Below, piece after piece: positions 1 to 8,578 of a stretch of 64,000 bases of DNA; position 1 is the stretch's first letter; each line of letters begins with the position of its first letter. The notes beneath the pieces were generated by a model, which was given only the letters and a program-made list of their open reading frames with translations, searched no databases and had not been told where the DNA came from. The DNA is taken from contig JBBKWF010000006.1 in NCBI GenBank assembly GCA_037968815.1, forward strand, positions 124,001 to 188,000. The letters are read 5' to 3'. Origin of the DNA: Pseudopedobacter sp037968815. GTDB taxonomy: Bacteria > Bacteroidota > Bacteroidia > Sphingobacteriales > Sphingobacteriaceae. The position numbers and the translations under genes are program-made.

Positions 1-153
1 GAAGCACTTTTACAAATCTGGCATGACGACAACTACTTCAACGGACGTAGTATGGATGTGTTTTTAAGCAAATTACGTAAGTATTTAAGAGAAGACCCAA
101 AGGTAGAGATTATTAATGTTCACGGAAAAGGTTATAAATTATTGGTGAACTAA
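1..153 (+). CDS. Response regulator, C-terminal DNA-binding end (partial)
   Basis: Only the last 50 codons are present; the gene begins before the window. The frame reads EALLQIW, then FNGRSMDVFLSKLRKYL, and ends HGKGYKLLVN. This is the recognition helix and C-terminal hairpin of an OmpR/PhoB-type winged helix: the R-x-x-D-V-x-x-x-x-L-R-K core followed by the GxGYxL wing. The missing part should carry the receiver domain with the phosphorylated Asp. The next gene starts 29 bases downstream on the same strand, so it may be co-transcribed. The family assignment is secure; the partner kinase and target genes cannot be known from this window. Confidence 0.85.
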   Translation, partial: EALLQIWHDDNYFNGRSMDVFLSKLRKYLREDPKVEIINVHGKGYKLLVN

Positions 154-182
154 ATTATTATCTTTAAGGAAATTAAACAGCG

Positions 183-2006
183 ATGAAGTTTCCTTCTCTC
201 AACCAACTTTGGCAATCGTTTTTTGCAGTTTGCAAACGATTCACTTTACCAATTTTATATGCTGTAATTGCCACAATTGCGGCACTAGCACTCTCACATA
301 AAGCTGGTGAAGGTATTGCCCCAGATAAAATACTTGGTAAGTTTATTTACTTGGGTAATTTTGGTTTATCGCTATCCCTAGCTTTTTCACTTTACGCCGA
401 AACAAATTTTGTAAACACCATAAAAAAAGCAATTGCTAACACCTTAATTCTGCTGTTGCTTGTTTTAATTTACTTTACGCTACAACCCGCAATTCGTCAG
501 GCAGATGCTTATATTTTACTTTCTTTAGGTTTTGCTTTTCATTTATTAGTCTCTTTCTCTGCCTTTTCTGGCAATGGAAAAGAAATTGGCTTTTGGCAAA
601 TCAATAAAACTTTCTTTATCAGGTTTGCTACTTCAGTATTGTATAGCATAGTGCTTTTCGCCGGTTTAAGTATTGCTTTATTAAGTATCCGCACTCTGTT
701 TAACATACGTTTTGATAGTGAAATTTACATCCGATTATGGATAGTTATAGTTGGGCTTTTTAATACTATTTTCTTCTTAGCTGGCATCCCTAAACCACTA
801 AGCGCACTTAACTCAGAAACCAGCTACCCAAAAGCTTTAAAAGTTTTTACGCAGTATGTATTAATTCCATTAGCCAGCATTTACTTGTTAATTTTATTGG
901 CATACGAAGCCAAAATTATTTTAGAATGGAGCTTGCCAAACAGCTCTGTAGCCATTTTAATTTTAGGTTATTCCGTTTTCGGGATGTTATCCATTCTTTT
1001 GGTTCACCCCATCAGAAACCAGGAAGGCAACAAATGGATTCAGCTTTATAGTAAAAGCTTCTATCTGTTGATGCTCCCTTTATTAGTGCTTTTAGCAGTA
1101 GCCATTGGCAAGCGTATTTCAGATTATGGCATTACAGAAAGTCGCTACTTTTTAATCACCCTTTCTGTATGGCTTACTTTTGTAACAGTTTACTTTTTAA
1201 TAAAAGGCAGGGAGCATATTCGCATTATCCCAATAAGTTTGTTTGTATTTGCAGTATTGATTGTAATTGGACCTTGGGGTGTTAAAAGTGTTTCTCTTAA
1301 TTCGCAAAGCCATCGGTTAGCAGAATATATCGTACAAAAACCATCTGCAGAAAGAAACGATGAAATCCGTGAGTTAGTTAGTCACCTCAATGACAATTAT
1401 GGAAGCAAAAGCTTACAAAAGTTTGTTAAAATAGATTTACAAGCAATTGAAGATCAAAACAGAGATACCACTAACGGAAGGAGGAATACCCAATGGCATT
1501 TACAAAGAACAATTGTTGACACTGTTTTAACTAGCTTAAAAGTTGGCACAATTTCTACCACAGAAAGTCGCAACAGGCAACAAAAAGAATACATTAATGC
1601 AGAGAAAAGTGTTATTGCTGTTAACAATGCAATAAAATTAATCGCTTTTAGCTCTAACCTTAACAAGAATAACGAGCAGACTTTTTCTCTTGATAACAAG
1701 GTTTATTCAATAATAGTTGACAACAATAATAATTTGGTTTTAAGTGATGAAAAAAACATTAAAGTTGTTTTTAAAATCAGCGAAACCCTAAAATTACTCA
1801 ATAACAACAAAGCTTTAAAAGCTGATAAAGAGCACTCAAACGCTCTATCAGTACCAAATAATTTATTAATCATTGATTACAAATCCAAAAACTATACTTT
1901 TAGGCTAAGGTTAGAAGAAGTGAGTGCTTATTACCCAGATAAAACACCCTTAACTCCTAACGATATTTTTTATACTGGCTATTTAATTATTTACCCTAAT
2001 TTGTAG
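183..2006 (+). CDS. DUF4153 domain-containing membrane protein
   Basis: A 607-residue integral membrane protein. The first 370 or so residues form about ten to twelve hydrophobic helices, starting with FTLPILYAVIATIAALAL. The C-terminal 230 residues are polar and probably lie outside the membrane. Length and layout fit the DUF4153 family of Bacteroidota, whose function is not established. It follows a response-regulator gene by 29 bases and precedes an AsmA-like gene by 37, so these may form one envelope-related transcription unit. The C-terminal domain is rich in Asn and Lys (runs near residues 480-540), typical of AT-rich DNA. Family call moderately sure; no function is assigned. Confidence 0.7.
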   Translation: MKFPSLNQLWQSFFAVCKRFTLPILYAVIATIAALALSHKAGEGIAPDKILGKFIYLGNFGLSLSLAFSLYAETNFVNTIKKAIANTLILLLLVLIYFTLQPAIRQADAYILLSLGFAFHLLVSFSAFSGNGKEIGFWQINKTFFIRFATSVLYSIVLFAGLSIALLSIRTLFNIRFDSEIYIRLWIVIVGLFNTIFFLAGIPKPLSALNSETSYPKALKVFTQYVLIPLASIYLLILLAYEAKIILEWSLPNSSVAILILGYSVFGMLSILLVHPIRNQEGNKWIQLYSKSFYLLMLPLLVLLAVAIGKRISDYGITESRYFLITLSVWLTFVTVYFLIKGREHIRIIPISLFVFAVLIVIGPWGVKSVSLNSQSHRLAEYIVQKPSAERNDEIRELVSHLNDNYGSKSLQKFVKIDLQAIEDQNRDTTNGRRNTQWHLQRTIVDTVLTSLKVGTISTTESRNRQQKEYINAEKSVIAVNNAIKLIAFSSNLNKNNEQTFSLDNKVYSIIVDNNNNLVLSDEKNIKVVFKISETLKLLNNNKALKADKEHSNALSVPNNLLIIDYKSKNYTFRLRLEEVSAYYPDKTPLTPNDIFYTGYLIIYPNL

Positions 2007-2043
2007 CATAGTAATTGATTTATAAGAAGAAAAAACAACACCT

Positions 2044-3840
2044 ATGAGTCAGACAGCTACGCCAAAGAAAAAACACAAAACATTAAAATGGGTCGCCGCA
2101 ATTATTGGAGTATTAATCTTATTAGCAGGCGGTGTTGCCTGGTATGTAAATTTAAAATGGAAACCTTTACTTACCACAGCAATCCAAGATGCGCTGATTG
2201 ATGCTAGCGACAGTTTATACACGGTGAAATTCTCTGATATTGAAGTCAACATACTTACCGGTAGTGCTATAGTTGACAGTATTGAAATTAGTCCGAATTT
2301 GGATGTTTACGAGAAAATGAAAGCTGCCCGAATAGCTCCAGAAAACATATTTTCTTTAAAGGTCTTCAAGCTATCGCTCAAAAATATAAAACCTTTAAAA
2401 GTTTATCAGCAGAAAAAGCTCGACATTAAAAATATCACCATCCAAAACCCCGAATTATCCGTTTTTTATACAAAACTTAATAACCAAGTTCAAGAAAAAG
2501 AAGATAACAGAACACCTTACCAAAGGATAAGTAAAAGTTTAAAAGAACTTAAAATTACCAGCATTTTTTTAACCGATGTGAAGTTTAAGTACGTAGATCA
2601 ATCGTATAAAAAACCAAAAATCACGGCTTTTGATCAGATGAATATCCGTTTAAACGATATTTTGGTCGATTCGCTTTCGCATTTAGATAGCACTCGAATC
2701 TTTAGCACTAAAGATATCATTGCCGAAATCAACAATTACAGTTACCCAACCACAGACTCTCTGTATCGGATTAACATCAACCATGCGTATGTATCATCGG
2801 AGAAAAAACTGCTAAAAATTAATGGAATGGCACTTTCGCCACGTTTGGGTGAAATGGAATTTGCCAAGCAGTTTGAGAAACAGCAAGAGCGTTACAAAAT
2901 ATCTTTTGATTCAATTTTGGTTAATAACATAGACTTTCACCAGTTAATAGAAAGTCGTAGAGTTAAAAGTAATAATGTTGCCTTAGTAAACGGAAAAGTA
3001 GAAGTGTTTTTGAACCGGGCAAAGCCTCCTAAAACAATTGATAAAGGTGTAAACTTCCCACATTTGGCTTTACAAAGGTTAAAATGGGATGTTATTGCTG
3101 ATACTGTGGTAATTAAAAACACCAGTATTGCTTACGCCGAATACAACCCTAAAACTGATGCTAAAGGCACTGTTTACTTTAGACGTTTAAATGGGCGGAT
3201 TTTCAATGTAACAAACGACTCGGCTTCGTTACAAAAAAATCATATGGCTAATGCTTATATACAAACGTATTTAATGGGCAAAGGAAAAATAGATATTCAT
3301 ATTGCCTTTAATTTGCAAGATAAAAAAGGGGCTTTTTCTTATAATGGAACTTTAGGGCCAATGAGTTTTACGGCATTAAATCCGTTAACAAAACCAATGT
3401 CTATGATTACCACTAAGAGCGGTGAAGTACAAAGCATGGAGTTTAACATTAAAGGGAACGTTGATGGTGCACAAGGAAGGTTAGTACTTAAATATACCGA
3501 ACTAAATATTGCCATCATGAAAAAAGATGATGATGATAACTTGAAAAAATCAGGATTTATTTCTTTTTTAGCAAACGCCTTATTGGTTGAAAGTGCAAAC
3601 CCAAAAGGAAATGACCCTTTAAAAATTGCCCACCCAGTTTTTGAAAGACCGCGTGAAGCTTCTTTTTTCAATCTAATGTGGAAAACCGTTTTCGAAGGAT
3701 TAAAAACAAGTGTTGGCATCACCAAAGACAAAGAAGATAAATTAAGAAAGCGAGCAGATAAATTTAAACAAGATAAATCTGACCGAGAAAAACGCAGAGA
3801 AAAGCGTATTGAAAGACGAAAAGAAAGAAACAACAAATAA
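2044..3840 (+). CDS. AsmA-like/DUF748-like envelope protein
   Basis: A 598-residue protein with one N-terminal membrane anchor (about residues 15-34, LKWVAAIIGVLILLAGGVAW) after a Lys-rich cytoplasmic stub. The long remainder is beta-rich and periplasmic, with repeated segments of the type 'LKNIKPLKVYQQKKLDIKNI', as in AsmA/DUF748 proteins, which are thought to bridge inner and outer membrane and affect lipid transport. The last 40 residues are extremely basic (KRREKRIERRKERNNK), an unusual tail that could bind anionic lipid or nucleic acid. The gene lies 2 bases upstream of the serine-hydrolase gene and is probably co-transcribed with it. The AsmA relationship rests on architecture rather than a decisive motif. 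Confidence 0.55.
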   Translation: MSQTATPKKKHKTLKWVAAIIGVLILLAGGVAWYVNLKWKPLLTTAIQDALIDASDSLYTVKFSDIEVNILTGSAIVDSIEISPNLDVYEKMKAARIAPENIFSLKVFKLSLKNIKPLKVYQQKKLDIKNITIQNPELSVFYTKLNNQVQEKEDNRTPYQRISKSLKELKITSIFLTDVKFKYVDQSYKKPKITAFDQMNIRLNDILVDSLSHLDSTRIFSTKDIIAEINNYSYPTTDSLYRININHAYVSSEKKLLKINGMALSPRLGEMEFAKQFEKQQERYKISFDSILVNNIDFHQLIESRRVKSNNVALVNGKVEVFLNRAKPPKTIDKGVNFPHLALQRLKWDVIADTVVIKNTSIAYAEYNPKTDAKGTVYFRRLNGRIFNVTNDSASLQKNHMANAYIQTYLMGKGKIDIHIAFNLQDKKGAFSYNGTLGPMSFTALNPLTKPMSMITTKSGEVQSMEFNIKGNVDGAQGRLVLKYTELNIAIMKKDDDDNLKKSGFISFLANALLVESANPKGNDPLKIAHPVFERPREASFFNLMWKTVFEGLKTSVGITKDKEDKLRKRADKFKQDKSDREKRREKRIERRKERNNK

Positions 3841-3842
3841 TT

Positions 3843-5132
3843 ATGAGCATTAAATTAAAGTACTTTACATTCCTATTCGCAACACTTTTTATCCTTTCGG
3901 GATGTTCGCAAAAAGCTTCAAACGGCTTGGTTGTCGCTTCAAACCTAAAAAAAATAAGCATTGAAGAAAAGAATCTTGATCGTATAGATAGCTTAATTGC
4001 AACAGGATTAGTTAACAATTGGATGGCTGGAGCAACAGCTTTAGTTGCAGTAAATGGTAAAATAATTTATAATAAAGGTTTCGGGTTTAGAGACCGTGAA
4101 ACAAAAGCTTTAATGAGGCCAAGTACGGAATTTAGAATCGCGTCGATGACCAAGCCTATTGTTACCGCTGCTGCAATGAAGTTAGTAGAGGAAGGGAAAC
4201 TAAAGCTGGATGATAAGGTGTCAAAATACATTCCTGAATACGCGAACCCTCAGGTTTTACTCACCTTTAATCCAAAGGACACCACCTATACCACTGTAGA
4301 TGCAGTTAGAGAAATTACTATAAGAGATTTAATGACGCATACTTCTGGTGTGGGTTACGGCTTCAGAGACAAACGTTTAGGAATGATCTATGAGAAAAAC
4401 GGTGTCCCTAATTTAGCTGTGGCAGATAGTGTTAAAACTTTAGATAAGATGAAAATCTTAGGAACTTTACCATTAGGAGTGCAGCCTGGCACTAAATTTT
4501 TTTACGGGCTAGGAACTGATGTGTTAGGTGCTGTAATTGAAGTGGCAAGTGGAAAAAATTTAGATGAATATGTTAGTCAAAGCATTTTAACACCTCTAGA
4601 AATGAAAGACACGCATTTCTTTTTGCCAGCAGAAAAAAGCAACCGACTTGCGGTAATGTACGGGGAAACCAAAACCGGAAGATTAGAACGTTTACCCGTA
4701 ATTAGCCAAGGGTATAATGTAAATTTCCCGATTGTTGGTGCAAAGACATACTTCTCTGGAGGTTCTGGGCTAGTTTCTAATGTTGAAGATTACGCTAAGT
4801 TTATGCAAATGATTTTAAACGGCGGGAGTTTTGCAGGCAAACAAATCTTAAGTACGGAGTCTGTTAAAGAAATGACTAAAAACCAAATTGGAGATATTAA
4901 TAAAGGAAAAAACAAATTTAGTTTAGGCTTTGAAATCGCGACTGAAGAAGGAGTAAAAAATGGAGCTAAAGCGGGTAAATTAAACTGGGGTGGTGCATTT
5001 AACACTACTTTTTGGATAGATCCCGAACGTAAATCAATTGCCGTTTTAATGACTCAAGTTTATCCTGCAATTCATAAAAATGAACTTTATAACCAATTTG
5101 AGCAGTTGGTTAATGATGCTTTGGATAGGTAG
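3843..5132 (+). CDS. Serine hydrolase lipoprotein (class C beta-lactamase fold)
   Basis: A 429-residue protein of the beta-lactamase/D-Ala-D-Ala carboxypeptidase-like family. Residues 1-21 form a lipoprotein signal with lipobox LSGC (Cys21). The catalytic SxxK motif is S101-M-T-K104 in RIASMTKP. The second motif is Y221-G-L-G-T-D followed by VLGAVIE. The third is replaced by WGGAFNT, usual in esterase-like members, so true beta-lactamase activity is unlikely. Such enzymes hydrolyse esters or peptides at the cell surface; the substrate is unknown. It follows the AsmA-like gene by 2 bases and ends 60 bases before the promoter of rimM. Confidence 0.85.
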   Translation: MSIKLKYFTFLFATLFILSGCSQKASNGLVVASNLKKISIEEKNLDRIDSLIATGLVNNWMAGATALVAVNGKIIYNKGFGFRDRETKALMRPSTEFRIASMTKPIVTAAAMKLVEEGKLKLDDKVSKYIPEYANPQVLLTFNPKDTTYTTVDAVREITIRDLMTHTSGVGYGFRDKRLGMIYEKNGVPNLAVADSVKTLDKMKILGTLPLGVQPGTKFFYGLGTDVLGAVIEVASGKNLDEYVSQSILTPLEMKDTHFFLPAEKSNRLAVMYGETKTGRLERLPVISQGYNVNFPIVGAKTYFSGGSGLVSNVEDYAKFMQMILNGGSFAGKQILSTESVKEMTKNQIGDINKGKNKFSLGFEIATEEGVKNGAKAGKLNWGGAFNTTFWIDPERKSIAVLMTQVYPAIHKNELYNQFEQLVNDALDR

Positions 5133-5191
5133 TTTTTTAGTTGATCAAGTTTCTAGTTGGTTAGTTGGTTCGGCTTTACAAGGTTTTTAAC

Positions 5192-5220
5192 TTTGGACTT
5201 TCAACTTTATCGTATCTTCG
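5192..5220 (+). promoter_or_regulatory. Probable rimM promoter
   Basis: TTTG at 5192-5195 and TATCTTCG at 5213-5220, separated by 17 bases, match the Bacteroidota primary sigma pattern (TTTG at -33, TAnnTTTG at -7) with one mismatch. Transcription would start near 5227, about 30 bases before the rimM start codon. It lies in the spacer after the serine-hydrolase gene. Confidence 0.5.
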
Positions 5221-5257
5221 CAAAATCAGGGAAATTAATATAAACCTTGACTATTAG

Positions 5258-5773
5258 ATGAAAGTTGAAGATTGTTTTGAGATAGGTTACATCAGTAAAA
5301 CCAGAGGATTAAAAGGAGAAGTGCAAGTTGCATTTACTTTTGATGAGCCCGAAAAACTGAAGATAAATGCTGTTTTTATTGAAATTAACAATAAGCTAGT
5401 CCCTTATTTTGTAAGCAATTACAAAATACCAATGCCTATGATTGGCTATTTCAATTTTGAGGATATAGACCATATTGATAAAGCCGGCATTATTACCAAG
5501 CGGAAGATTTTTTTAGCTAACCGCTTAAAGCCAAAACGTAAAAAAGGCGAATTCTTCTTCACAGATTTAATTGGCTTTACCGCCGATGATGCACAAGCAG
5601 GCGATTTAGGGAACATCTTAGATGTTCAGGAATACCCTCAACAGTTTATTGCAACTATTAAATATCAAGAAAAAGAAGTTTTAATACCTCTTAATGAAGC
5701 ATTTATTTGTGAAATTGATATGAATAAAAAAGCAGTACACTTTAATTTACCCGAAGGTTTGTTGGAGCTTTAG
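5258..5773 (+). CDS. rimM: Ribosome maturation factor RimM
   Basis: A 171-residue protein of normal RimM length. It helps the 3' (head) domain of the 30S subunit to mature and binds ribosomal protein S19. The N-terminal RimM barrel begins FEIGYISKTRGLKGEVQV, the characteristic G-x-I-x-K-x-x-G-x-x-G-E-V signature. The C-terminal PRC barrel covers about residues 98-171 and includes the IPLNEAFI segment. In many bacteria rimM sits between rpsP and trmD. Here rpsP is absent upstream, and a secreted-protein gene lies between rimM and trmD. A recognisable promoter directly precedes it. Confidence 0.95.
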   Translation: MKVEDCFEIGYISKTRGLKGEVQVAFTFDEPEKLKINAVFIEINNKLVPYFVSNYKIPMPMIGYFNFEDIDHIDKAGIITKRKIFLANRLKPKRKKGEFFFTDLIGFTADDAQAGDLGNILDVQEYPQQFIATIKYQEKEVLIPLNEAFICEIDMNKKAVHFNLPEGLLEL

Positions 5774-5902
5774 TAAAGAAAGATTTTGAGAAAAACATGG
5801 CTGTATAGCTATACTTTCTAATCAAGAAAAATTTTAGCAAAAAAAATCTAAACCTTGTGGTTTTAAATATATTTCATTTCTTTGTAAGAAAAACCCTTAA
5901 TT

Positions 5903-6955
5903 ATGAAAAATTTTTATTTTTTATTGCTTTTTTTATTTACTTTAACTGCTAGCGCTCAAACCTTAGATATTACTATTTCTAAAAACGGGTCTAACCAACT
6001 TGTAATGACGCTAAATCAAGATGCTAGTTTTCAATTTAATCAAAGTCTAGCCGTTGGTAGTAATAGTTCACCAAGTTTAATTATTAAAAATGCTTTTGCA
6101 ACTAATGCTGGTAACATCCTTAGTAGTGGCCCTAGCGGAAGTGGTATTACGTACATCAGCAACACTACCAATACTGCAAGTGCTAACCAGATGGGGGCAT
6201 ACGGTTTTAATTACGGTCCTTATGATCAAAAAGATGCAGTAATACTTTTCCCAGAACATACTCTTGCGTTTCAGTCTGGCGATATTATCACCATAAAAGC
6301 TGGGACTATTATTAGTAGTAATACTTATGATGGCAGTAATGCTAATAATACAATCCCCACTATTAATTCAGGTCCATATACAGCTTTTTTAGTTAGTGGA
6401 GATTTTTTATCTATAGCGGCGTCACAAGTAAACGTACTGCCCATTAAATTAACTTCTTTTACTGGTCATTCTGCAAACTCATCAGTAGTTTTAAATTGGG
6501 AAACAAGTTCAGAAACCAACAGTAAGGCTTTTGAAATACAACATTCTGTGAATAAAGCAGGCTGGCAAAATATAGACTTTGTAAACAGCAAGGGTACAAA
6601 AGACGCTATAAGTAAATATCAATACACCCACTTAAATCCAAATAGTGGACAAAATTATTATCGTTTAAAAAGCATCGATAATGATGGCAAGGCTGAGTAT
6701 AGCCAAGCAATTTCTGTTAAAACAATTGCTCAAATTAACATTATTGTTACTCCAAACCCAAGTTCTAATACTATCAAAATTGAAGGGGTTAACCAAGGAT
6801 TTGCAACTATTGTTGATATGCAAGGTAAAGTCATTAAAACTCAAGAATTATCAGAAAGTGGTATTATTAATGTCATTGATTTTAATCCTGGATATTATCT
6901 CATTAAAATACTTAGCAACGACAAGCTTTATACTAAAAAGTTTTTAAAGAAATAA
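5903..6955 (+). CDS. Secreted protein with type IX sorting domain
   Basis: A 350-residue exported protein. The signal peptide is residues 1-19 (MKNFYFLLLFLFTLTASAQ). The middle (about 20-185) is Asn/Ser-rich and beta-predicted, without a recognised enzyme motif. Residues 190-270 (LKLTSF.., then LNWETSSETNSKAFEIQHS) form the fibronectin-like module often placed before Por sorting domains. The last 75 residues, starting VTPNPSSNTIKIEG and ending LYTKKFLKK, are a type A C-terminal sorting domain, which sends the protein through the type IX secretion system to the surface. It interrupts the rimM-trmD order. The function of the passenger is unknown. Confidence 0.85.
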   Translation: MKNFYFLLLFLFTLTASAQTLDITISKNGSNQLVMTLNQDASFQFNQSLAVGSNSSPSLIIKNAFATNAGNILSSGPSGSGITYISNTTNTASANQMGAYGFNYGPYDQKDAVILFPEHTLAFQSGDIITIKAGTIISSNTYDGSNANNTIPTINSGPYTAFLVSGDFLSIAASQVNVLPIKLTSFTGHSANSSVVLNWETSSETNSKAFEIQHSVNKAGWQNIDFVNSKGTKDAISKYQYTHLNPNSGQNYYRLKSIDNDGKAEYSQAISVKTIAQINIIVTPNPSSNTIKIEGVNQGFATIVDMQGKVIKTQELSESGIINVIDFNPGYYLIKILSNDKLYTKKFLKK

Positions 6956-7045
6956 ACCTTGTCTGTTAAACCTCTTCTACTATAAGCAATAGAAGAGAGG
7001 GTGATATAAGAAATTATCAAGCTATCATCGTTTGTCTAAATTATT

Positions 7046-7196
7046 TATGTTTGCATAGAGATTAAGAGAGCTTTAAATCCCGTTAACTTATAAGTGATAT
7101 TAGGGATAACTACTATAAGTACACTAACAAAAATGAGTGTTTGTAAGTTATTCAATCTTTTATGGCTAACATCCATTTATTCAGAGAATTTAACAG
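7046..7196 (+). promoter_or_regulatory. Candidate trmD promoter and leader
   Basis: TATGTTTG at 7046-7053 is an exact TAnnTTTG -7 box; no good TTTG lies at the expected distance upstream. The following 140 or so bases before trmD contain short inverted repeats (ACTTATAAGT near 7088; ACACT/AGTGT around 7120-7141) and may form a structured leader. The structure is suggested by eye only. Confidence 0.35.
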
Positions 7197-7874
7197 ATGA
7201 TGCGTTTTGATATTATAACCGTTTTACCAGGATTATTAGAAAGTCCGTTTGCACACTCTATTTTACAGAGGGCACAAAATAAAGGTAAAGCAGAAATTGT
7301 GGTGCATAACCTCAGAGAGTATGCGCATAATAAGCAAAAAAGTGTGGACGATTACCCTTACGGTGGCGGTAGCGGAATGGTAATGCAGATAGAGCCTTTT
7401 GCAAAATGTATAGAAAAACTAAAATCTGAGCGTGATTACGATGAAATTATTTTCATGACTCCAGACGGGGTAACACTTAACCAAACCATTGCAAACGAAC
7501 TTTCTGGCAAAGGGAATATCATGATTTTGTGCGGTCACTATAAAGGCATTGACCAACGCATCAGAGATATTTACGTTACCCGCGAGCTTTCCATAGGCGA
7601 TTATGTTTTATCTGGAGGAGAATTACCTGCAGCAATTGTAGTTGATGCAGTAGTGAGGTTAATTCCGGGTGTACTTAACGATGAAACATCTGCCCTTTCA
7701 GACTCTTTTCAAGGAGAACTATTAGACGCACCCTTATATTCTCGCCCTGCAGACTGGAACGGACATAAAGTCCCTGATATTTTATTAAGTGGCGACCAAG
7801 CAAAAATTGAAAACTGGCGTCATGATGAGGCTTTAAAAAGGACACAGCAAAGAAGACCAGACTTATTAGAATAA
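7197..7874 (+). CDS. trmD: tRNA (guanine-N1)-methyltransferase TrmD
   Basis: A 225-residue SPOUT-class methyltransferase that makes m1G37 in tRNAs reading CNN and some GNN codons, preventing +1 frameshifting. The N-terminus MMRFDIITVLPGLLESPF matches TrmD. DDYPYGGGSGMVM is the conserved substrate loop, and CGHYKGIDQRI with SIGDYVLSGGELPA forms the trefoil-knot S-adenosylmethionine site. The C-terminal DSFQGELLDAPLYSRP stretch is also typical. A double ATG lets translation begin one codon later. It precedes rplS by 266 bases, keeping the common trmD-rplS order. Confidence 0.96.
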   Translation: MMRFDIITVLPGLLESPFAHSILQRAQNKGKAEIVVHNLREYAHNKQKSVDDYPYGGGSGMVMQIEPFAKCIEKLKSERDYDEIIFMTPDGVTLNQTIANELSGKGNIMILCGHYKGIDQRIRDIYVTRELSIGDYVLSGGELPAAIVVDAVVRLIPGVLNDETSALSDSFQGELLDAPLYSRPADWNGHKVPDILLSGDQAKIENWRHDEALKRTQQRRPDLLE

Positions 7875-8084
7875 ATAGACTACATAAGAATGCTAACTTC
7901 TCGCCATTTTGAAAATAAAACCTCCAGTCTGGTTATTTTATCAAAACTCAATCTATCACATTATAAAAGTTAAAAGTCAGTATTCTTATACAATCAAAAC
8001 TCCTCTTTCCGTGTCTCAAAAAATATTTCTAAAACTAATTTTAAATTTCGTTTTTAATTCTAAAAATTATTAGGTAATATTGCA

Positions 8085-8140
8085 CTCCCAAATTTAGGGG
8101 GCGATAATCATTTTTTTATCGTCATAAATCGCAAAAAATC
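8085..8140 (+). promoter_or_regulatory. rplS: Structured 5' leader of rplS (candidate)
   Basis: Two adjacent hairpins precede rplS. One is CCC-AAATTTA-GGG within 8085-8101. The second uses CGATAA/TTATCG (8102-8120), and its outer GCGAT can instead pair with ATCGC ending at 8132. Mutually exclusive pairing just before a ribosomal-protein start suits autogenous control, and I recall L19 leaders being described in other Bacteroidota. A TAatATTG box near 8075 could be the promoter. The pairing was judged by eye. Confidence 0.4.
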
Positions 8141-8488
8141 ATGGATTTAGTAAAATTTGTAGAAGAGCAGGTAATTGTAAAAGCATCTTTACCTGTGTTT
8201 AAGGCTGGAGATACAGTAAGTGTTCACTATAAAATCCGCGAAGGAAACAAAGAACGTGTTCAGGTTTACCAAGGTGTAGTTATTCAAAGAAACAGTAGCA
8301 ACGCTACTGAAACTTTCACTGTACGTAAAATCTCTAACGGTATCGGTGTTGAGCGTATTTTTCCTGTAAACTCTCCAAACATTGATAAAGTTATAGTTAA
8401 CAGTCATGGTAAAGTACGTAGAGCAAAAATCTACTACCTTAGAGCTCTTACTGGTAAAGCTGCCCGTATCAAAACAAGAAGAGTATAA
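8141..8488 (+). CDS. rplS: 50S ribosomal protein L19
   Basis: A 115-residue protein of standard L19 length, found at the 30S-50S interface (bridge B6/B8 region). Diagnostic segments are FKAGDTVSVHYKIREGNKERVQVYQG, FTVRKISNGIGVERIFPVNSP and GKVRRAKIYYLRALTGKAARIK. The start ATG at 8141 follows a possible regulatory leader. A rho-independent terminator lies 17 bases after the stop codon, so rplS ends its transcription unit. Confidence 0.97.
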   Translation: MDLVKFVEEQVIVKASLPVFKAGDTVSVHYKIREGNKERVQVYQGVVIQRNSSNATETFTVRKISNGIGVERIFPVNSPNIDKVIVNSHGKVRRAKIYYLRALTGKAARIKTRRV

Positions 8489-8504
8489 TTTTTCAAAATA
8501 TAAT

Positions 8505-8539
8505 AAAAACCTTCCGGACATATTCGGGAGGTTTTTTTT
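8505..8539 (+). terminator. Rho-independent terminator after rplS
   Basis: AAAACCTTCCGGA (8506-8518) pairs with TTCGGGAGGTTTT (8522-8534) through a short CATA loop, with one or two G-T or mismatched pairs, and runs into eight T residues (8532-8539). It is a standard intrinsic terminator 17 bases past the rplS stop. Confidence 0.85.
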
Positions 8540-8578
8540 GTGTCAAAAATTTAGGGTATAATTCGTAATTTAACGGCA

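Noticed and set aside
3339..3836. A 165-codon open frame on the minus strand
   Set aside because: It lies fully antisense to the AsmA-like gene and has the composition of a shadow frame without recognisable motifs.
3843..5132. A beta-lactamase resistance gene
   Set aside because: The third active-site motif is WGG rather than KTG or HxG, and the sequence fits esterase/peptidase-like serine hydrolases.
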